Shown in pieces: positions 9,276 to 19,556 of a DNA stretch of 64,000 bases. The translations under genes and the position numbers were made by a program. This DNA comes from an uncultured Alphaproteobacteria bacterium (GTDB lineage Bacteria > Pseudomonadota > Alphaproteobacteria > Methylaequorales > Methylaequoraceae), in contig CABYVV010000006.1 in NCBI GenBank assembly GCA_902522465.1, positions 1 to 64,000 on the forward strand, given 5' to 3'. The notes below the pieces were generated by a model, which worked only from the letters and a program-made list of their open reading frames with translations, was not told the origin of the DNA and searched no databases. Each line of letters begins with the position of its first letter. The stretch's first letter is position 1.

Positions 9276-11093
9276 CTACTCCACAGTTACTGATTTAGCT
9301 AAATTTCTTGGTTGATCAACATCAGTACCTTTTTGAACAGCCACATAATATGCGAGTAATTGAACTGGTAAGGAAAAAATAATTGGTTGTACAAACTCAT
9401 GCAAATTATTAATAACTATTTTTTTTAGAGTTTTGTTTTCAATTTCTTTAGAACCATTTTTATCTGTAATCAATATCACTTTTCCTCCTCTAGCGAGTAT
9501 TTCCTCCATATTAGAAATATTTTTTTCAAACAAAAAATCTTTAGGTGCAATAACTATAACTGGAACTTTGTCATCTACTAAGGCAATAGGTCCATGTTTC
9601 ATTTCACCAGAGGCGTAGCCCTCTGCATGAATATAGGAAATCTCTTTTAATTTTAATGCACCTTCTAAGGCAATAGGGAATAAAGTTCCCCTTCCCAAAA
9701 AGAGAACACTTTTAGCATTAACTATAAGTCTACTCACTTTTTTTATTTGACTTAGATTTCCAAAAACAGATGACATATTTGAGGGAACTTCAAGTAAACT
9801 TTCTGTTAATTTTTTTTCTATTTGCTTTGAAATTGTTTTTCTAATTCTGCCTGCAAAAAGGCATAGACATGCCAAAATACTTAGTTGCGCGGTAAAAGCT
9901 TTCGTTGATGCAACTCCTATTTCTGGACCAGCAGCTAAGGTAATGAAAAAATCAGAATCTCTCGCTATACTACTTTCTGCATTATTGACAATACTAAAAA
10001 TTTTACTTTTATTAATTTTTGCATATTTTAAGGCAGCCAAGGTGTCAGCAGTTTCGCCAGATTGAGAGATAAATATAGACAAATTGTTTTTTGACTTGAT
10101 GTAATTTTTATATCTAAATTCTGATGCAAGATAAGCATTAGCAGAAATATTTAAATATTTTTCAAACCAATAAGTTGCTATTTGACAAGCATAAAAGGAA
10201 GTTCCACAAGCAATCAATTCAATTTTTTCTAATTTTTTCCAATTGATGTTTAAATCAAATATATTAATCGCTTTTTTAATTGGATCTAAAAACCTAGATA
10301 AAGAATCTCCTATAACCAGAGGTTGTTCAAAAATCTCTTTTTGCATAAAATGATTAAAATTACCTTTTTCAAAATTTGAACCCGTAAAAGATGATAATGA
10401 AATTTTTCTGGAGACACTTTTAAAGTTTTTATCGAGTAACTCTATTTTTTTTTTATCAATTAAAACACTATCCCCCTCTTCCATAAATATAATTTTTTGC
10501 GTAAATGGAGCTAGAGCAAGAGAATCGGAACCGAGGTATGTGGAATCCTTTGAAACACCAAGAGCTAGCGGACTTCCTCTTCTTGCACCAGCCAATAAAT
10601 TAATATTTTTGAAGATGATAGCAATTGCAAATGCACCTTCTAAATATCCAAGCATTTTTTTTATTGCTTGTTTAGGGTTATTTGTTCTGAGCTCAAAACT
10701 AAGTAAATGAGCTATCACTTCACTGTCTGTTTCTGACTGGAACAGAAAACCTTTTTTTTGTAACATTCTTTTTAAGTAACTATAATTTTCTATTATACCA
10801 TTGTGGACAATAGACACACTTTCAGAGGTATGTGGGTGAGCATTATTTGTTGAGGGGATACCATGAGTAGCCCATCTGGTGTGACCTATTCCTATGTGAC
10901 CATCAAATCCTTTTTTTATCTTTCTATTTAAATTTATAATTTTACCCTTAGCTCTTATTGTTTTTATTAAATTATTTTTATCTAATACCGATATTCCTGA
11001 TGAGTCATAACCCCTGTACTCTAATTTTGACAGACCTTTGATTATAGAATCAACAACTGGCCTATTAGAAAAAACACCGAAAATTCCACACAT
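9276..11093 (-). CDS. glmS: Glutamine--fructose-6-phosphate aminotransferase (isomerizing)
   Basis: MCGIFGVFSNRPV, LEYRGYDSSG, HTRWATHG, two SIS domains, C-term DVDQPRNLAKSVTVE. Confidence 0.98.
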   Translation of the reverse strand: MCGIFGVFSNRPVVDSIIKGLSKLEYRGYDSSGISVLDKNNLIKTIRAKGKIINLNRKIKKGFDGHIGIGHTRWATHGIPSTNNAHPHTSESVSIVHNGIIENYSYLKRMLQKKGFLFQSETDSEVIAHLLSFELRTNNPKQAIKKMLGYLEGAFAIAIIFKNINLLAGARRGSPLALGVSKDSTYLGSDSLALAPFTQKIIFMEEGDSVLIDKKKIELLDKNFKSVSRKISLSSFTGSNFEKGNFNHFMQKEIFEQPLVIGDSLSRFLDPIKKAINIFDLNINWKKLEKIELIACGTSFYACQIATYWFEKYLNISANAYLASEFRYKNYIKSKNNLSIFISQSGETADTLAALKYAKINKSKIFSIVNNAESSIARDSDFFITLAAGPEIGVASTKAFTAQLSILACLCLFAGRIRKTISKQIEKKLTESLLEVPSNMSSVFGNLSQIKKVSRLIVNAKSVLFLGRGTLFPIALEGALKLKEISYIHAEGYASGEMKHGPIALVDDKVPVIVIAPKDFLFEKNISNMEEILARGGKVILITDKNGSKEIENKTLKKIVINNLHEFVQPIIFSLPVQLLAYYVAVQKGTDVDQPRNLAKSVTVE

Positions 11094-12403
11094 TACTTTT
11101 TCTTATTTTTTTTTATTAGTTCTGATTTTCTATACACAACTGTTCCATCAGGAATATCCCTATTTACAACAGTGCCAGCACCTATTAATGATCCTTTTTT
11201 TATTTTAAGAGGAGCTACCAATGAACTATTGGATCCTATAAAACAGTTTTCTCCAATCATTGTTTTATTTTTCTTCTTTCCGTCATAATTACAAGTTATT
11301 GCACCAGCACCTATATTACAGTTATTTTTAATTATAGAATCTCCAATATAGGAGAGATGGGAAACTTTAACGTCCTGTCCTATTTGAGATTTTTTTACTT
11401 CAACAAAATTTCCAACTTTGGAATCTTTTTCTATTTTAACTCCATCTCTTATTCTTGCAAAAGGTCCAATTATTACGTTTTCAAAAACCTTGACGTTATC
11501 AAGGTAACTAAAACTTCTCAGTGTTACACCATTCTTTATTATTACAGATTTACCAAAATAAACATTTGGTTGAATTCTGACGTTTAAACCAATTTTTGTG
11601 TCAAAACTAAAGTAAACTGAATCTGGATCCTGCATAAAAACACCATTATTTAAAAAATAATTTCTTTTAATTTTTTGGAACTCCTGATTAACTATTGCTA
11701 AATCATTCATACTATTCACTCCTAAAGTTTCTTCAAATTTGCAAGGAAAATGATTCACTGAAAATTTTTTTTTTGAAAAAATTTCAACTAGATCTGTTAA
11801 ATAATATTCATTCTTTTTATTTTTATTTTTTATCAAATTTATATTTTCCAGTAGTTTTTTTGTATTTACAATCATGATACCTGAGTTACAAATATCAGAA
11901 TTTTCTTGAGTTTTTTTGTTTTCTATTTGTTCGACAATTGATATTAATTTATCTTTCTCAAATCTTAATTTTCCATAAGAGTTTTTCTTGATTTTAGGAA
12001 TCATAGAAATAACACTTAAGTCCAATTTATTAATAAGAAAATGCTTCAGGGCCTTTTGCAGTGTAGATTTAGAAATTAATGGGGTATCTCCGCATATAAC
12101 AATTGTTTGGTCAGAAAAGTTTTTATTTTTTGCAATTGCAACTTTTACAGCATCAGCAGTTCCATTTTGTTTTTCTTGTAAAGAGAAAGTAATGTTTGAG
12201 TATTTTTTTTTGATTTCATCTGTAAAATCTAATAGAGTTTTTGATATTACAAGATTTATATTTTTTTTTTTTTTTAGAGAATTGCATGCATCAAGAACAT
12301 GGAACAACATGGGATAGTTTCCGACCTCATGCAAAACCTTTGGTTTTGATGAAATCATTCTTGAACCTTTTCCTGCAGCTAAAACAATTATTGATAAAGA
12401 CAT
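11093..12403 (-). CDS. glmU: Bifunctional N-acetylglucosamine-1-phosphate uridyltransferase/acetyltransferase
   Basis: LAAGKGSRMISSKPKVLHEVG; hexapeptide repeats; NCNIGAGAITCNYDG. Confidence 0.97.
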   Translation of the reverse strand: MSLSIIVLAAGKGSRMISSKPKVLHEVGNYPMLFHVLDACNSLKKKKNINLVISKTLLDFTDEIKKKYSNITFSLQEKQNGTADAVKVAIAKNKNFSDQTIVICGDTPLISKSTLQKALKHFLINKLDLSVISMIPKIKKNSYGKLRFEKDKLISIVEQIENKKTQENSDICNSGIMIVNTKKLLENINLIKNKNKKNEYYLTDLVEIFSKKKFSVNHFPCKFEETLGVNSMNDLAIVNQEFQKIKRNYFLNNGVFMQDPDSVYFSFDTKIGLNVRIQPNVYFGKSVIIKNGVTLRSFSYLDNVKVFENVIIGPFARIRDGVKIEKDSKVGNFVEVKKSQIGQDVKVSHLSYIGDSIIKNNCNIGAGAITCNYDGKKKNKTMIGENCFIGSNSSLVAPLKIKKGSLIGAGTVVNRDIPDGTVVYRKSELIKKNKKK

Positions 12404-12471
12404 TAAACTAAAAATTGATATAAAATTTAAAATAATATTATATCATTTTTCTATTAGTGGAAAATTTTTTT

Positions 12472-13131
12472 ATGAATAAAAAAATAAAATGTCTTATTTT
12501 CGATCTAGATGGCACTATACTTCATAGTGGTCCTGATCTATTTAACTCTTTGAATTTTTCATTAAAAAAACAAAATCTTTTATCTATCCCAGAAAAAGTC
12601 ATAGGTTCATTAGTTGGTGGAGGAGCAAAAGTAATGATTGAAAAGGCTTTTAGATATTTAGAATTAGATATAAAGAAGTATAACATCGACCAAATGGTGT
12701 CAGACTTTTTAGATTTTTACTTTGAAAATTGCGACAAAAGATCAAGCATTTATCCAACTGTCATTTCAACATTAAAAAATTTAAAATCAAAATACACTAT
12801 CTGTCTATGTACAAACAAAAAACAGTATTTAACAGACAAGATACTCAAAAGTTATGAAATTGAAAAATATTTTGACTACATTTTAGGATCAAATAGTGAA
12901 CTTAAATTAAAACCTGACTCTGAAATGCTTAATTTTATTTTAAAAAAGTTCAATTTAAATCCTGAAAACTGTATGATGATTGGTGATAGTCACAACGATA
13001 TAATTCCAGCCAATAAACTAAAAATGCTCTCGGTTTATGTAACACATGGGTACGGAAAATTTGACGATAATTTAGAAGTAGACTATAAAATTGATAAATT
13101 CAGTGAGATAACTCAAATATTACAATTCTAA
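12472..13131 (+). CDS. gph: Phosphoglycolate phosphatase-like HAD hydrolase
   Basis: LIFDLDGTILHSGPDL, CLCTNKK, MMIGDSHNDI; the second Met of the 12457 ORF is the more natural start. Confidence 0.88.
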   Translation: MNKKIKCLIFDLDGTILHSGPDLFNSLNFSLKKQNLLSIPEKVIGSLVGGGAKVMIEKAFRYLELDIKKYNIDQMVSDFLDFYFENCDKRSSIYPTVISTLKNLKSKYTICLCTNKKQYLTDKILKSYEIEKYFDYILGSNSELKLKPDSEMLNFILKKFNLNPENCMMIGDSHNDIIPANKLKMLSVYVTHGYGKFDDNLEVDYKIDKFSEITQILQF

Positions 13132-13253
13132 ATTTTAATTCTTTCGGTAAAAAAAAGGTTGATTTCATTTAACCCTTTATAGATCGTCATTATTGCTACT
13201 ATTAAGGCACAAATAGCTATGATATACAAATATTTATGGAATCTTGGATCCAT
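13128..13253 (-). CDS. 41-aa TM microprotein (MDPRFHKYLYIIAICALIVAIMTIYKGLNEINLFFTERIKI)
   Basis: ATG ORF ending in a shared CTAA stop overlap with gph; TM segment followed by a charged tail. Confidence 0.5.
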   Translation of the reverse strand: MDPRFHKYLYIIAICALIVAIMTIYKGLNEINLFFTERIKI

Positions 13254-13364
13254 TAATTTACCTCTGATTTTATTAAATCATTAATTTGTATTTTTATCCA
13301 ATGGTAAGTTTTAGTAAATCAATGAACACTTTAAGTTTGCTTGCTTTTTTCATATATTATCATT

Positions 13365-14321
13365 ATGAAGTCAAATGTTCTAACTGAAAATTCATCCGCC
13401 ACAAAAAAAGCTATTAAATTTTTGCAAAGTAGTAAGCTGGTTGCTCTCAAAACTGAAACTGTTTATGGAATAGCTTGTGATCCAAGCAGTATAATTGCAA
13501 TTAAAAAGTTATATGAATTAAAGAATAGACCTTTATATAATCCTCTAATTATTCATGTTAACTCCACGAAATTAGCTGAAAAAATTTCTTATATTGACAA
13601 TGATTCAAAATTGATAATGAAAAATTTTTGGCCTGGACCACTAACTCTTATTTTAAAGAAAAAAAAAAGTAAATTTATACATGATTTTGCAACAGCAGGT
13701 CTTGATTCTATAGCTTTAAGAATACCAAAATCCAAAATTATGCAAAATATTATTAGCGGACTAAAAAAGCCGATCGGTGCCCCAAGTGCTAATGAAAGTG
13801 GATATATATCGGCAACTGATGCAAATCATGTCGTCGATTCGTTTGGAAACAAAATTGATTTAATTATTGACTCAGGAAGAACTGATTTTGGACTAGAATC
13901 AACTATAATTGATATGACAACTAAACCATATTTAATTAAAAGACTTGGAGTGATAGATAAAGAAATGATAACTAAAAAAACTGGATTGTTGATTGGGTCA
14001 GTTGATAAAAAAAGACAGACCAAACCAAACTCGCCAGGACAACTTGATAAACACTATTCACCAAATACTCCTCTAACAAAAGATATCAAAACTCCAAAAG
14101 ACGATGATGCATTTTTAAATTATGGAAAAGATATTCATACCAATCATGAACCAACCTTAAATCTTTCAAGAAGTGCAGACTTGAATGAGGCTGCATATAA
14201 TTTATTCGATTTCTTGAGAAAACTTGATAAATTAAAAAAGAAAAGGATTGTTGTTGCCCCTATACCAAAAATTGGTATCGGAAAAACAATAAATGAAAGA
14301 CTGGATAGAGCGTCATTTTAA
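13365..14321 (+). CDS. tsaC: L-threonylcarbamoyladenylate synthase (TsaC/Sua5)
   Basis: LKTETVYGIACDPSS, KNRPLYNPLIIHV, WPGPLTLIL, KPIGAPSANESG; start moved to the ATG at 13365. Confidence 0.93.
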   Translation: MKSNVLTENSSATKKAIKFLQSSKLVALKTETVYGIACDPSSIIAIKKLYELKNRPLYNPLIIHVNSTKLAEKISYIDNDSKLIMKNFWPGPLTLILKKKKSKFIHDFATAGLDSIALRIPKSKIMQNIISGLKKPIGAPSANESGYISATDANHVVDSFGNKIDLIIDSGRTDFGLESTIIDMTTKPYLIKRLGVIDKEMITKKTGLLIGSVDKKRQTKPNSPGQLDKHYSPNTPLTKDIKTPKDDDAFLNYGKDIHTNHEPTLNLSRSADLNEAAYNLFDFLRKLDKLKKKRIVVAPIPKIGIGKTINERLDRASF

Positions 14322-14344
14322 ATGAAAAAAAAATATCTGAATTA

Positions 14345-15712
14345 ATGCTAATTCTTGAAAGGTCGGAATTTTCTAAAGATCCGGAGAAACTTAAGATTCA
14401 TAATATTGACTGGAGAGGTGAATACATTGGAAGCTCTAATTTATTAATTTTTCCGAAATCAGTAGTAAAGCTCTCTAAAATATTGAAATTTTGTCAACAA
14501 AAAAAAATCACAGTCGTACCCCAAGGAGGTAACACTGGACTAGTTGGTGGTGCAGTTCCACGTAAGGGAAAAAGCGACGTAATTGTGAATTTATCAAAAT
14601 TAAACAAGATCAGAGAAATTGACTCAATTGGCAATTCAATAACTGTTGAAGGTGGTTGTATTTTAGATGATATCAAGAAAAAATTACAACTTCATAATCT
14701 TGAATTTCCCTTATCTTTAGGATCAAGAGGGAACTGTCAGATAGGTGGTAATATATCAACAAATGCTGGAGGAGTTAACGTTATAAAATATGGATCTATA
14801 AGACAGAATATACTTGGTTTAGAAGCAGTTTTAGCAGATGGAACAATATTTAATTCTTTAAAAAATGTAAAAAAAAATAATACAGGACTTGATATGAAGC
14901 AACTTCTAATTGGATCAGAAGGAATACTTGGCATCATTACTGCTGCTACAATTAAGGTCTACCCTCTACCAAAAGAAAAAGTTGTAATATGGTCCTCTTT
15001 TGCAAATTTTGAACAAGTACTAAACTTTTATGTTTATTTAACAAAAAAGTTTAATAATCTAATTACAAGTTTTGAATTTATGAATAAAGAATCTATTGAA
15101 GTATTAGAGCAAAACGAAATACAACTGAAAAATCTGAAAAGAAATGAATGTTATTGTCTAGTTGAAATTTCAAATTTTCAATTTGTTAAGAATTTTAATG
15201 AATTTGTCAGTTCGTCGATAGACTTTAATTTATTAGAAACGGATGATGTAATTATATCAAAGTCAGAGAATGAAAATAAAATTTTATGGAATTATAGAGA
15301 ATCAATTCCTCTAGCTGAAAAAAAAGAAGAATTTATCATACCCCACGACATTTCGATACCACTAAATAATATTAGTAAGTTTGTTTTTACAACTACAAAG
15401 ATAATTAAAAAATATAATAAGTCTTGCAAAGTTATAAACTTTGGGCATTTGGGTGATAATAATCTTCATTTTAATGTTTTAATAAATAAGTTTTCTTCAA
15501 ATAAAAAAAATCAGATTCGTAAATCAATAAATAGAATCGTTTTTGATAATGTAAAAAAATATGGAGGAGTGATTAGTGCTGAGCATGGAATTGGTCAACT
15601 TAGAAGATCAGAACTAAAAATACAAAAAGACATTTCAGAAATAAAAATAATGAAGAAAATAAAAAAGTTATTTGATCCAGCAAATATTTTAAACCAGGGA
15701 AAAGTTATTTAA
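14345..15712 (+). CDS. FAD-binding oxidoreductase (D-2-hydroxyglutarate/glycolate dehydrogenase-type)
   Basis: VPQGGNTGLVGGAVP, GSEGILGIITAATIKVYP, FGHLGDNNLHFNV, GVISAEHGIGQLR, FDPANILNQGKVI. Confidence 0.92.
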   Translation: MLILERSEFSKDPEKLKIHNIDWRGEYIGSSNLLIFPKSVVKLSKILKFCQQKKITVVPQGGNTGLVGGAVPRKGKSDVIVNLSKLNKIREIDSIGNSITVEGGCILDDIKKKLQLHNLEFPLSLGSRGNCQIGGNISTNAGGVNVIKYGSIRQNILGLEAVLADGTIFNSLKNVKKNNTGLDMKQLLIGSEGILGIITAATIKVYPLPKEKVVIWSSFANFEQVLNFYVYLTKKFNNLITSFEFMNKESIEVLEQNEIQLKNLKRNECYCLVEISNFQFVKNFNEFVSSSIDFNLLETDDVIISKSENENKILWNYRESIPLAEKKEEFIIPHDISIPLNNISKFVFTTTKIIKKYNKSCKVINFGHLGDNNLHFNVLINKFSSNKKNQIRKSINRIVFDNVKKYGGVISAEHGIGQLRRSELKIQKDISEIKIMKKIKKLFDPANILNQGKVI

Positions 15713-16617
15713 TCCAAAAAACCTTCATAAACTTTGTTTGCTTTTTTACAATTCAATAATATATTTTTCCTCACTCCAAAAAACCCTTTTAAATACAAAA
15801 AAAACCATGAAGAAAAGTATCCAACATTTCTAAATCGTCTCGCAAAACGCCATGCCCTAGCTGTTATTCTTCTTTGAGCATATAAAATTGATTTTAACTC
15901 AAGTTTTTCATTATCTTCAATAAACAACTCGAGTGCTTTAGATACTCTATAAATTTGATTATTTTTTTTTTCCGATATTTGACCTGGGACTTTAATTGGA
16001 AGCACAGCTATTGGATGATTCAGTCTTACAAAGTTGCCTAATACTGAAAGTCTTAAAGTAAGTGAATATTCTTGACTAAATTTTATTCTTTCATCGCAAC
16101 CACCAACTTTTTTACATAAATCTGTTCTTGCTAACATTTGTGATGGATTAAACATTGAATTTCTCATTGCTTTTAATAATGTATTGGAGACAATAGAGTA
16201 GTCGTTTTGGTTAAACTTTTCGAACAAATTAACATACTCAAGGTGTTTAACTTTTCTTTGAAGACCATATGCTAGAATTATATCCGGATATTTTTCTAAA
16301 ATGTTTAAGAGTGAAATAGTTGCTTCACTTAAAATCACATCATCAGCATCAAGAAATTTTAAATATTTCATTTTTGCTAGCTTTATTCCCTGATTTGTAG
16401 CATTCGCTGATCCTTTATTTTTTTGCTTCAAAATTTTGCAGTTACTTAAATCTTTAGTTAAGTGATTTAATTTTTGAAAAGAATCATCTGTTGAACCATC
16501 ATCAATAAAAATATACTCTTTTTCAAAATTTCCTTTTTGATTTTTAATAGATTCAATAATGTATTTTAAAAAAGATGATTTATTAAAGACTGGCACAATA
16601 AAAGAAACTGAGGTCAT
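15709..16617 (-). CDS. Family 2 glycosyltransferase
   Basis: SFIVPVFNKSSFL…FIDDGSTDDS…FLDADDVIL. Confidence 0.9.
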   Translation of the reverse strand: MTSVSFIVPVFNKSSFLKYIIESIKNQKGNFEKEYIFIDDGSTDDSFQKLNHLTKDLSNCKILKQKNKGSANATNQGIKLAKMKYLKFLDADDVILSEATISLLNILEKYPDIILAYGLQRKVKHLEYVNLFEKFNQNDYSIVSNTLLKAMRNSMFNPSQMLARTDLCKKVGGCDERIKFSQEYSLTLRLSVLGNFVRLNHPIAVLPIKVPGQISEKKNNQIYRVSKALELFIEDNEKLELKSILYAQRRITARAWRFARRFRNVGYFSSWFFLYLKGFFGVRKNILLNCKKANKVYEGFLD

Positions 16618-16618
16618 G

Positions 16619-17314
16619 TTAATTAAAACTCATTAAATCTTTTATCAAAGTCATGTTACCAAATGCTGAGGCATTTGTTTTTTCAGAACGAATTTGTTTT
16701 ACCAAACCAATTCCATCACACAGAATTTCAATGTTTTCTATTTCAACACTGATAGGACCCGACCTCGTATCACCAATAAAATCTGTTGAACCTTTTCCTT
16801 TAATTTCTATGCAATCTTCATAAATTTTACCGTTTACTCTAATTTCATGATTCTGTTTACTAATCTTATAATTCATTTCAAACTTAGATCTTGGCTTAAC
16901 ATTAAGAAGTGGTGGCTGAAATCCTTTTACCAGAAAAAGTTGTTCCATTACTTTCCATTCTTTTTTATTGAACGAAATATCGGGATAAATAGTTTTTTCT
17001 ACAGGTTCAACTATACCTTCATCAAAAGCTAATATAACAGATGTTCTCATTATTTTATTTTTGTTAATTTGATAGGTATAATAACTACCATCAGAGTATA
17101 ATTTTGAAAATTCAACAGCATTCCCTTTTCTTGTATTATTAAGGTTGGTTACCATTATTCTTTTTTTATAACTTTTCCCAGTGTATGAAGAATCTATCAC
17201 TATTGAGTACATCCATTTTAATCCAGAAGCAGATGGAAAGAAATTCTTATCATTAAAATCACATGATAATAATAAAAATATTGTTAAAAAGAATATTAAA
17301 TTATTATTTTTCAT
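16619..17314 (-). CDS. Predicted lipoprotein, paralogue of 42948..43640
   Basis: Lipobox LLLSC; FPSASGLKWMY; FIGDTRSGPISVEIENI; GIGLVKQIRSEKT. Confidence 0.7.
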   Translation of the reverse strand: MKNNNLIFFLTIFLLLSCDFNDKNFFPSASGLKWMYSIVIDSSYTGKSYKKRIMVTNLNNTRKGNAVEFSKLYSDGSYYTYQINKNKIMRTSVILAFDEGIVEPVEKTIYPDISFNKKEWKVMEQLFLVKGFQPPLLNVKPRSKFEMNYKISKQNHEIRVNGKIYEDCIEIKGKGSTDFIGDTRSGPISVEIENIEILCDGIGLVKQIRSEKTNASAFGNMTLIKDLMSFN

Positions 17315-17318
17315 AAAA

Positions 17319-17394
17319 TGGTGCCCAGGGGAGGAATTGAACCACCGACACAGCGATTTTCAGTCGCTTGCTCTACCAACTGAGCTACCTGGGC
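17319..17394 (-). tRNA. tRNA-Phe (GAA), CCA encoded
   Basis: Cloverleaf GCCCAGG…CTGAAAA…TTCAATT…CCTGGGCACCA; 76 nt. Confidence 0.97.
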
Positions 17395-17447
17395 CTAAAT
17401 TAAATTATTACCTTAATTTGTTTAATAGTCTCGTTGAAATTTTTTTA

Positions 17448-18032
17448 TCAAATTAAATTTAGGTTTTTTAGTATTTTATACAACTCTGGAATAGATATGC
17501 CAACAATATTTGTATAACAACCTTTAATTTTCTTCACAAATCTTATTCCTAGATTTTGGATTGCATATCCTCCTGCTTTTCCTAAACCATCTTCTAAAAC
17601 CTGACTCGTTAAATCTGTATTAAAAATTTTATGAAAAAAAACCTCAGTTTTTACAAGTTTTTTGTAAACTTCACCTTCAGGTGAAATTACACAAATCCCA
17701 CCGTAAACCAAATGCTTTCTTGATGACAGATTTTTTAGATGGCTTCTTACTTCCTCTTTTGATTTTGGTTTTTGAAAGATTTTATTTGCCCTATAAACAA
17801 TTGTATCTGCTGAAATTATAATGTTTTTATTATTTTTATATTTTTCTTTTACTGATTCGGCTTTTAAATAAGATATATTTAATACAGAACTTGAGACTGA
17901 CGATCTTATTTCATAAATTGTTTCATCAATATCATGGCTCATTATTTTCAAATTTTTTATCCCTAGTTGTTTTAAAAGTTCTTTTCTCGCATTAGATTGA
18001 GAAGCTAAAATTATTTGATTTTGTAGTTGCAA
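17448..18032 (-). CDS. maf: Maf-like nucleotide pyrophosphatase
   Basis: IILASQSNARKELLKQLG…ISADTIV…GKAGGYAIQNLG. Confidence 0.95.
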   Translation of the reverse strand: MQLQNQIILASQSNARKELLKQLGIKNLKIMSHDIDETIYEIRSSVSSSVLNISYLKAESVKEKYKNNKNIIISADTIVYRANKIFQKPKSKEEVRSHLKNLSSRKHLVYGGICVISPEGEVYKKLVKTEVFFHKIFNTDLTSQVLEDGLGKAGGYAIQNLGIRFVKKIKGCYTNIVGISIPELYKILKNLNLI

Positions 18033-18035
18033 ATT

Positions 18036-18254
18036 TTATTTATGTCTGAATGTAATTCTACCTTTAGATAGATCATATGGGGTCATCTCGACTGTGACTC
18101 TATCTCCAGCTAAAACTCTAATTCTGAACTTTCTCATTTTACCAGCTGTATGTGCAATAATCTCGTGGTCATTATCTAACAAGACTCTAAACATAGCATT
18201 AGGTAACAGTTCCTTAACTGTTCCTGTAAATTCCATTAGTTCATCTTTAGCCAT
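18036..18254 (-). CDS. infA: Translation initiation factor IF-1
   Basis: [67 protein letters not shown]. Confidence 0.99.
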   Translation of the reverse strand: MAKDELMEFTGTVKELLPNAMFRVLLDNDHEIIAHTAGKMRKFRIRVLAGDRVTVEMTPYDLSKGRITFRHK

Positions 18255-18256
18255 AA

Positions 18257-19555
18257 TTACTTAATTTTAAGTCTGCATTCTATTGATAAAGCATGTGCTT
18301 GTAAACCCTCTTCATAAGCAAGATTTACAGCGTCGTTTCCAATCCTATTAATATTTTCTTTATTACACTGAACAACTGATGACCTTTTAAAATAATCTAA
18401 TAAATTTAACCCTGACGAAAATCTAGCAGTTCTATCCGTGGGTAGAACATGATTTGGACCAGCTATATAATCACCAATTGCTTCAGGAGTATAACGCCCT
18501 AAAAATATAGCTCCTGCATTTTTAATCTTTTTTAAAAACCTCTTTGGTTGATCCACTGCAATCTCTAAATGTTCTGGCGCAAGCTTATTTACTAAATCAA
18601 TTGAACTCATGAGATCTTGACAAATAATTACGGCTCCGTAGTTTTCCCAGCTTGATTTTGCAATTATTTTTCTTTCAATTTTTTTTAAATAACTATGCAC
18701 ACTCTGAATAACTTTTTTCGAAAAGTCAAAATTATCAGTTACTAGTATTGCTTGTGCCAACTTATCATGCTCAGCTTGTGACAATAAATCAATAGCAATA
18801 TGGTCAGGATTATTTTTTGAATCAGCTATTACCAATATTTCTGATGGACCAGCTATCATGTCAATTCCTACGGTTCCAAAGAATTGTTTTTTGGCTGAAG
18901 CCACATAAGCGTTTCCAGGGCCGAATATTTTATCAACTTTCGAAATTGTTTTTGTTCCCAAGGCTAGAGCGGCTATTGCTTGTGCTCCACCTATTTTGTA
19001 AATTTCTTTAATTCCCAGAAGTTTGCAAGAAGCTAAAACAAGTGAGTTAACTTTACCATTGGTCGCAGGTACTGTGACAACAATTCTTTCTACTCCAGCA
19101 ACAATTGCTGGAACTGCATTCATTATGAGTGAAGAAGGATATCCTGCAGTCCCCCCGGGAACATAAAGGCCAACTGATTCAATTGGATTCCATAAACCAC
19201 CCAATATTATTCCTTCTTTGTCTTTATACATCAAATTTCTTGGCATCTGCTTTTGATGGTAAGCCTTTATTCTTGAAATTGCTTTTTTTAATGATGTTTT
19301 AGTTTTATCGGTTACCTTGGCGAGTGAAGATGAAAGTTCATCTTGCGTAACAATTAAATCAGAAAAATTTTTAGCTGAAAGCTTATCATATTTATTAGTC
19401 AAATCGATTATTGCCTTGTCAGATTTTCTTCTGACATCAAGTATTATATCCGAGACTTTTTTATCAATTTTTTTATCGTCTTGATCCCTTTTCTTCAATA
19501 AGTTTTTAAAATTCAGATCAAAATTTTTGTCAGTTGTATTTAATATTTTTACCAT
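18257..19555 (-). CDS. hisD: Histidinol dehydrogenase
   Basis: [59 protein letters not shown]. Confidence 0.98.
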   Translation of the reverse strand: MVKILNTTDKNFDLNFKNLLKKRDQDDKKIDKKVSDIILDVRRKSDKAIIDLTNKYDKLSAKNFSDLIVTQDELSSSLAKVTDKTKTSLKKAISRIKAYHQKQMPRNLMYKDKEGIILGGLWNPIESVGLYVPGGTAGYPSSLIMNAVPAIVAGVERIVVTVPATNGKVNSLVLASCKLLGIKEIYKIGGAQAIAALALGTKTISKVDKIFGPGNAYVASAKKQFFGTVGIDMIAGPSEILVIADSKNNPDHIAIDLLSQAEHDKLAQAILVTDNFDFSKKVIQSVHSYLKKIERKIIAKSSWENYGAVIICQDLMSSIDLVNKLAPEHLEIAVDQPKRFLKKIKNAGAIFLGRYTPEAIGDYIAGPNHVLPTDRTARFSSGLNLLDYFKRSSVVQCNKENINRIGNDAVNLAYEEGLQAHALSIECRLKIK

Positions 19556-19556
19556 C

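Noticed and set aside
9433-12317. Plus-strand ORFs inside glmS/glmU (9433, 11357, 11695, 11988)
   Set aside because: Antisense shadows of confidently assigned genes, low-complexity composition.
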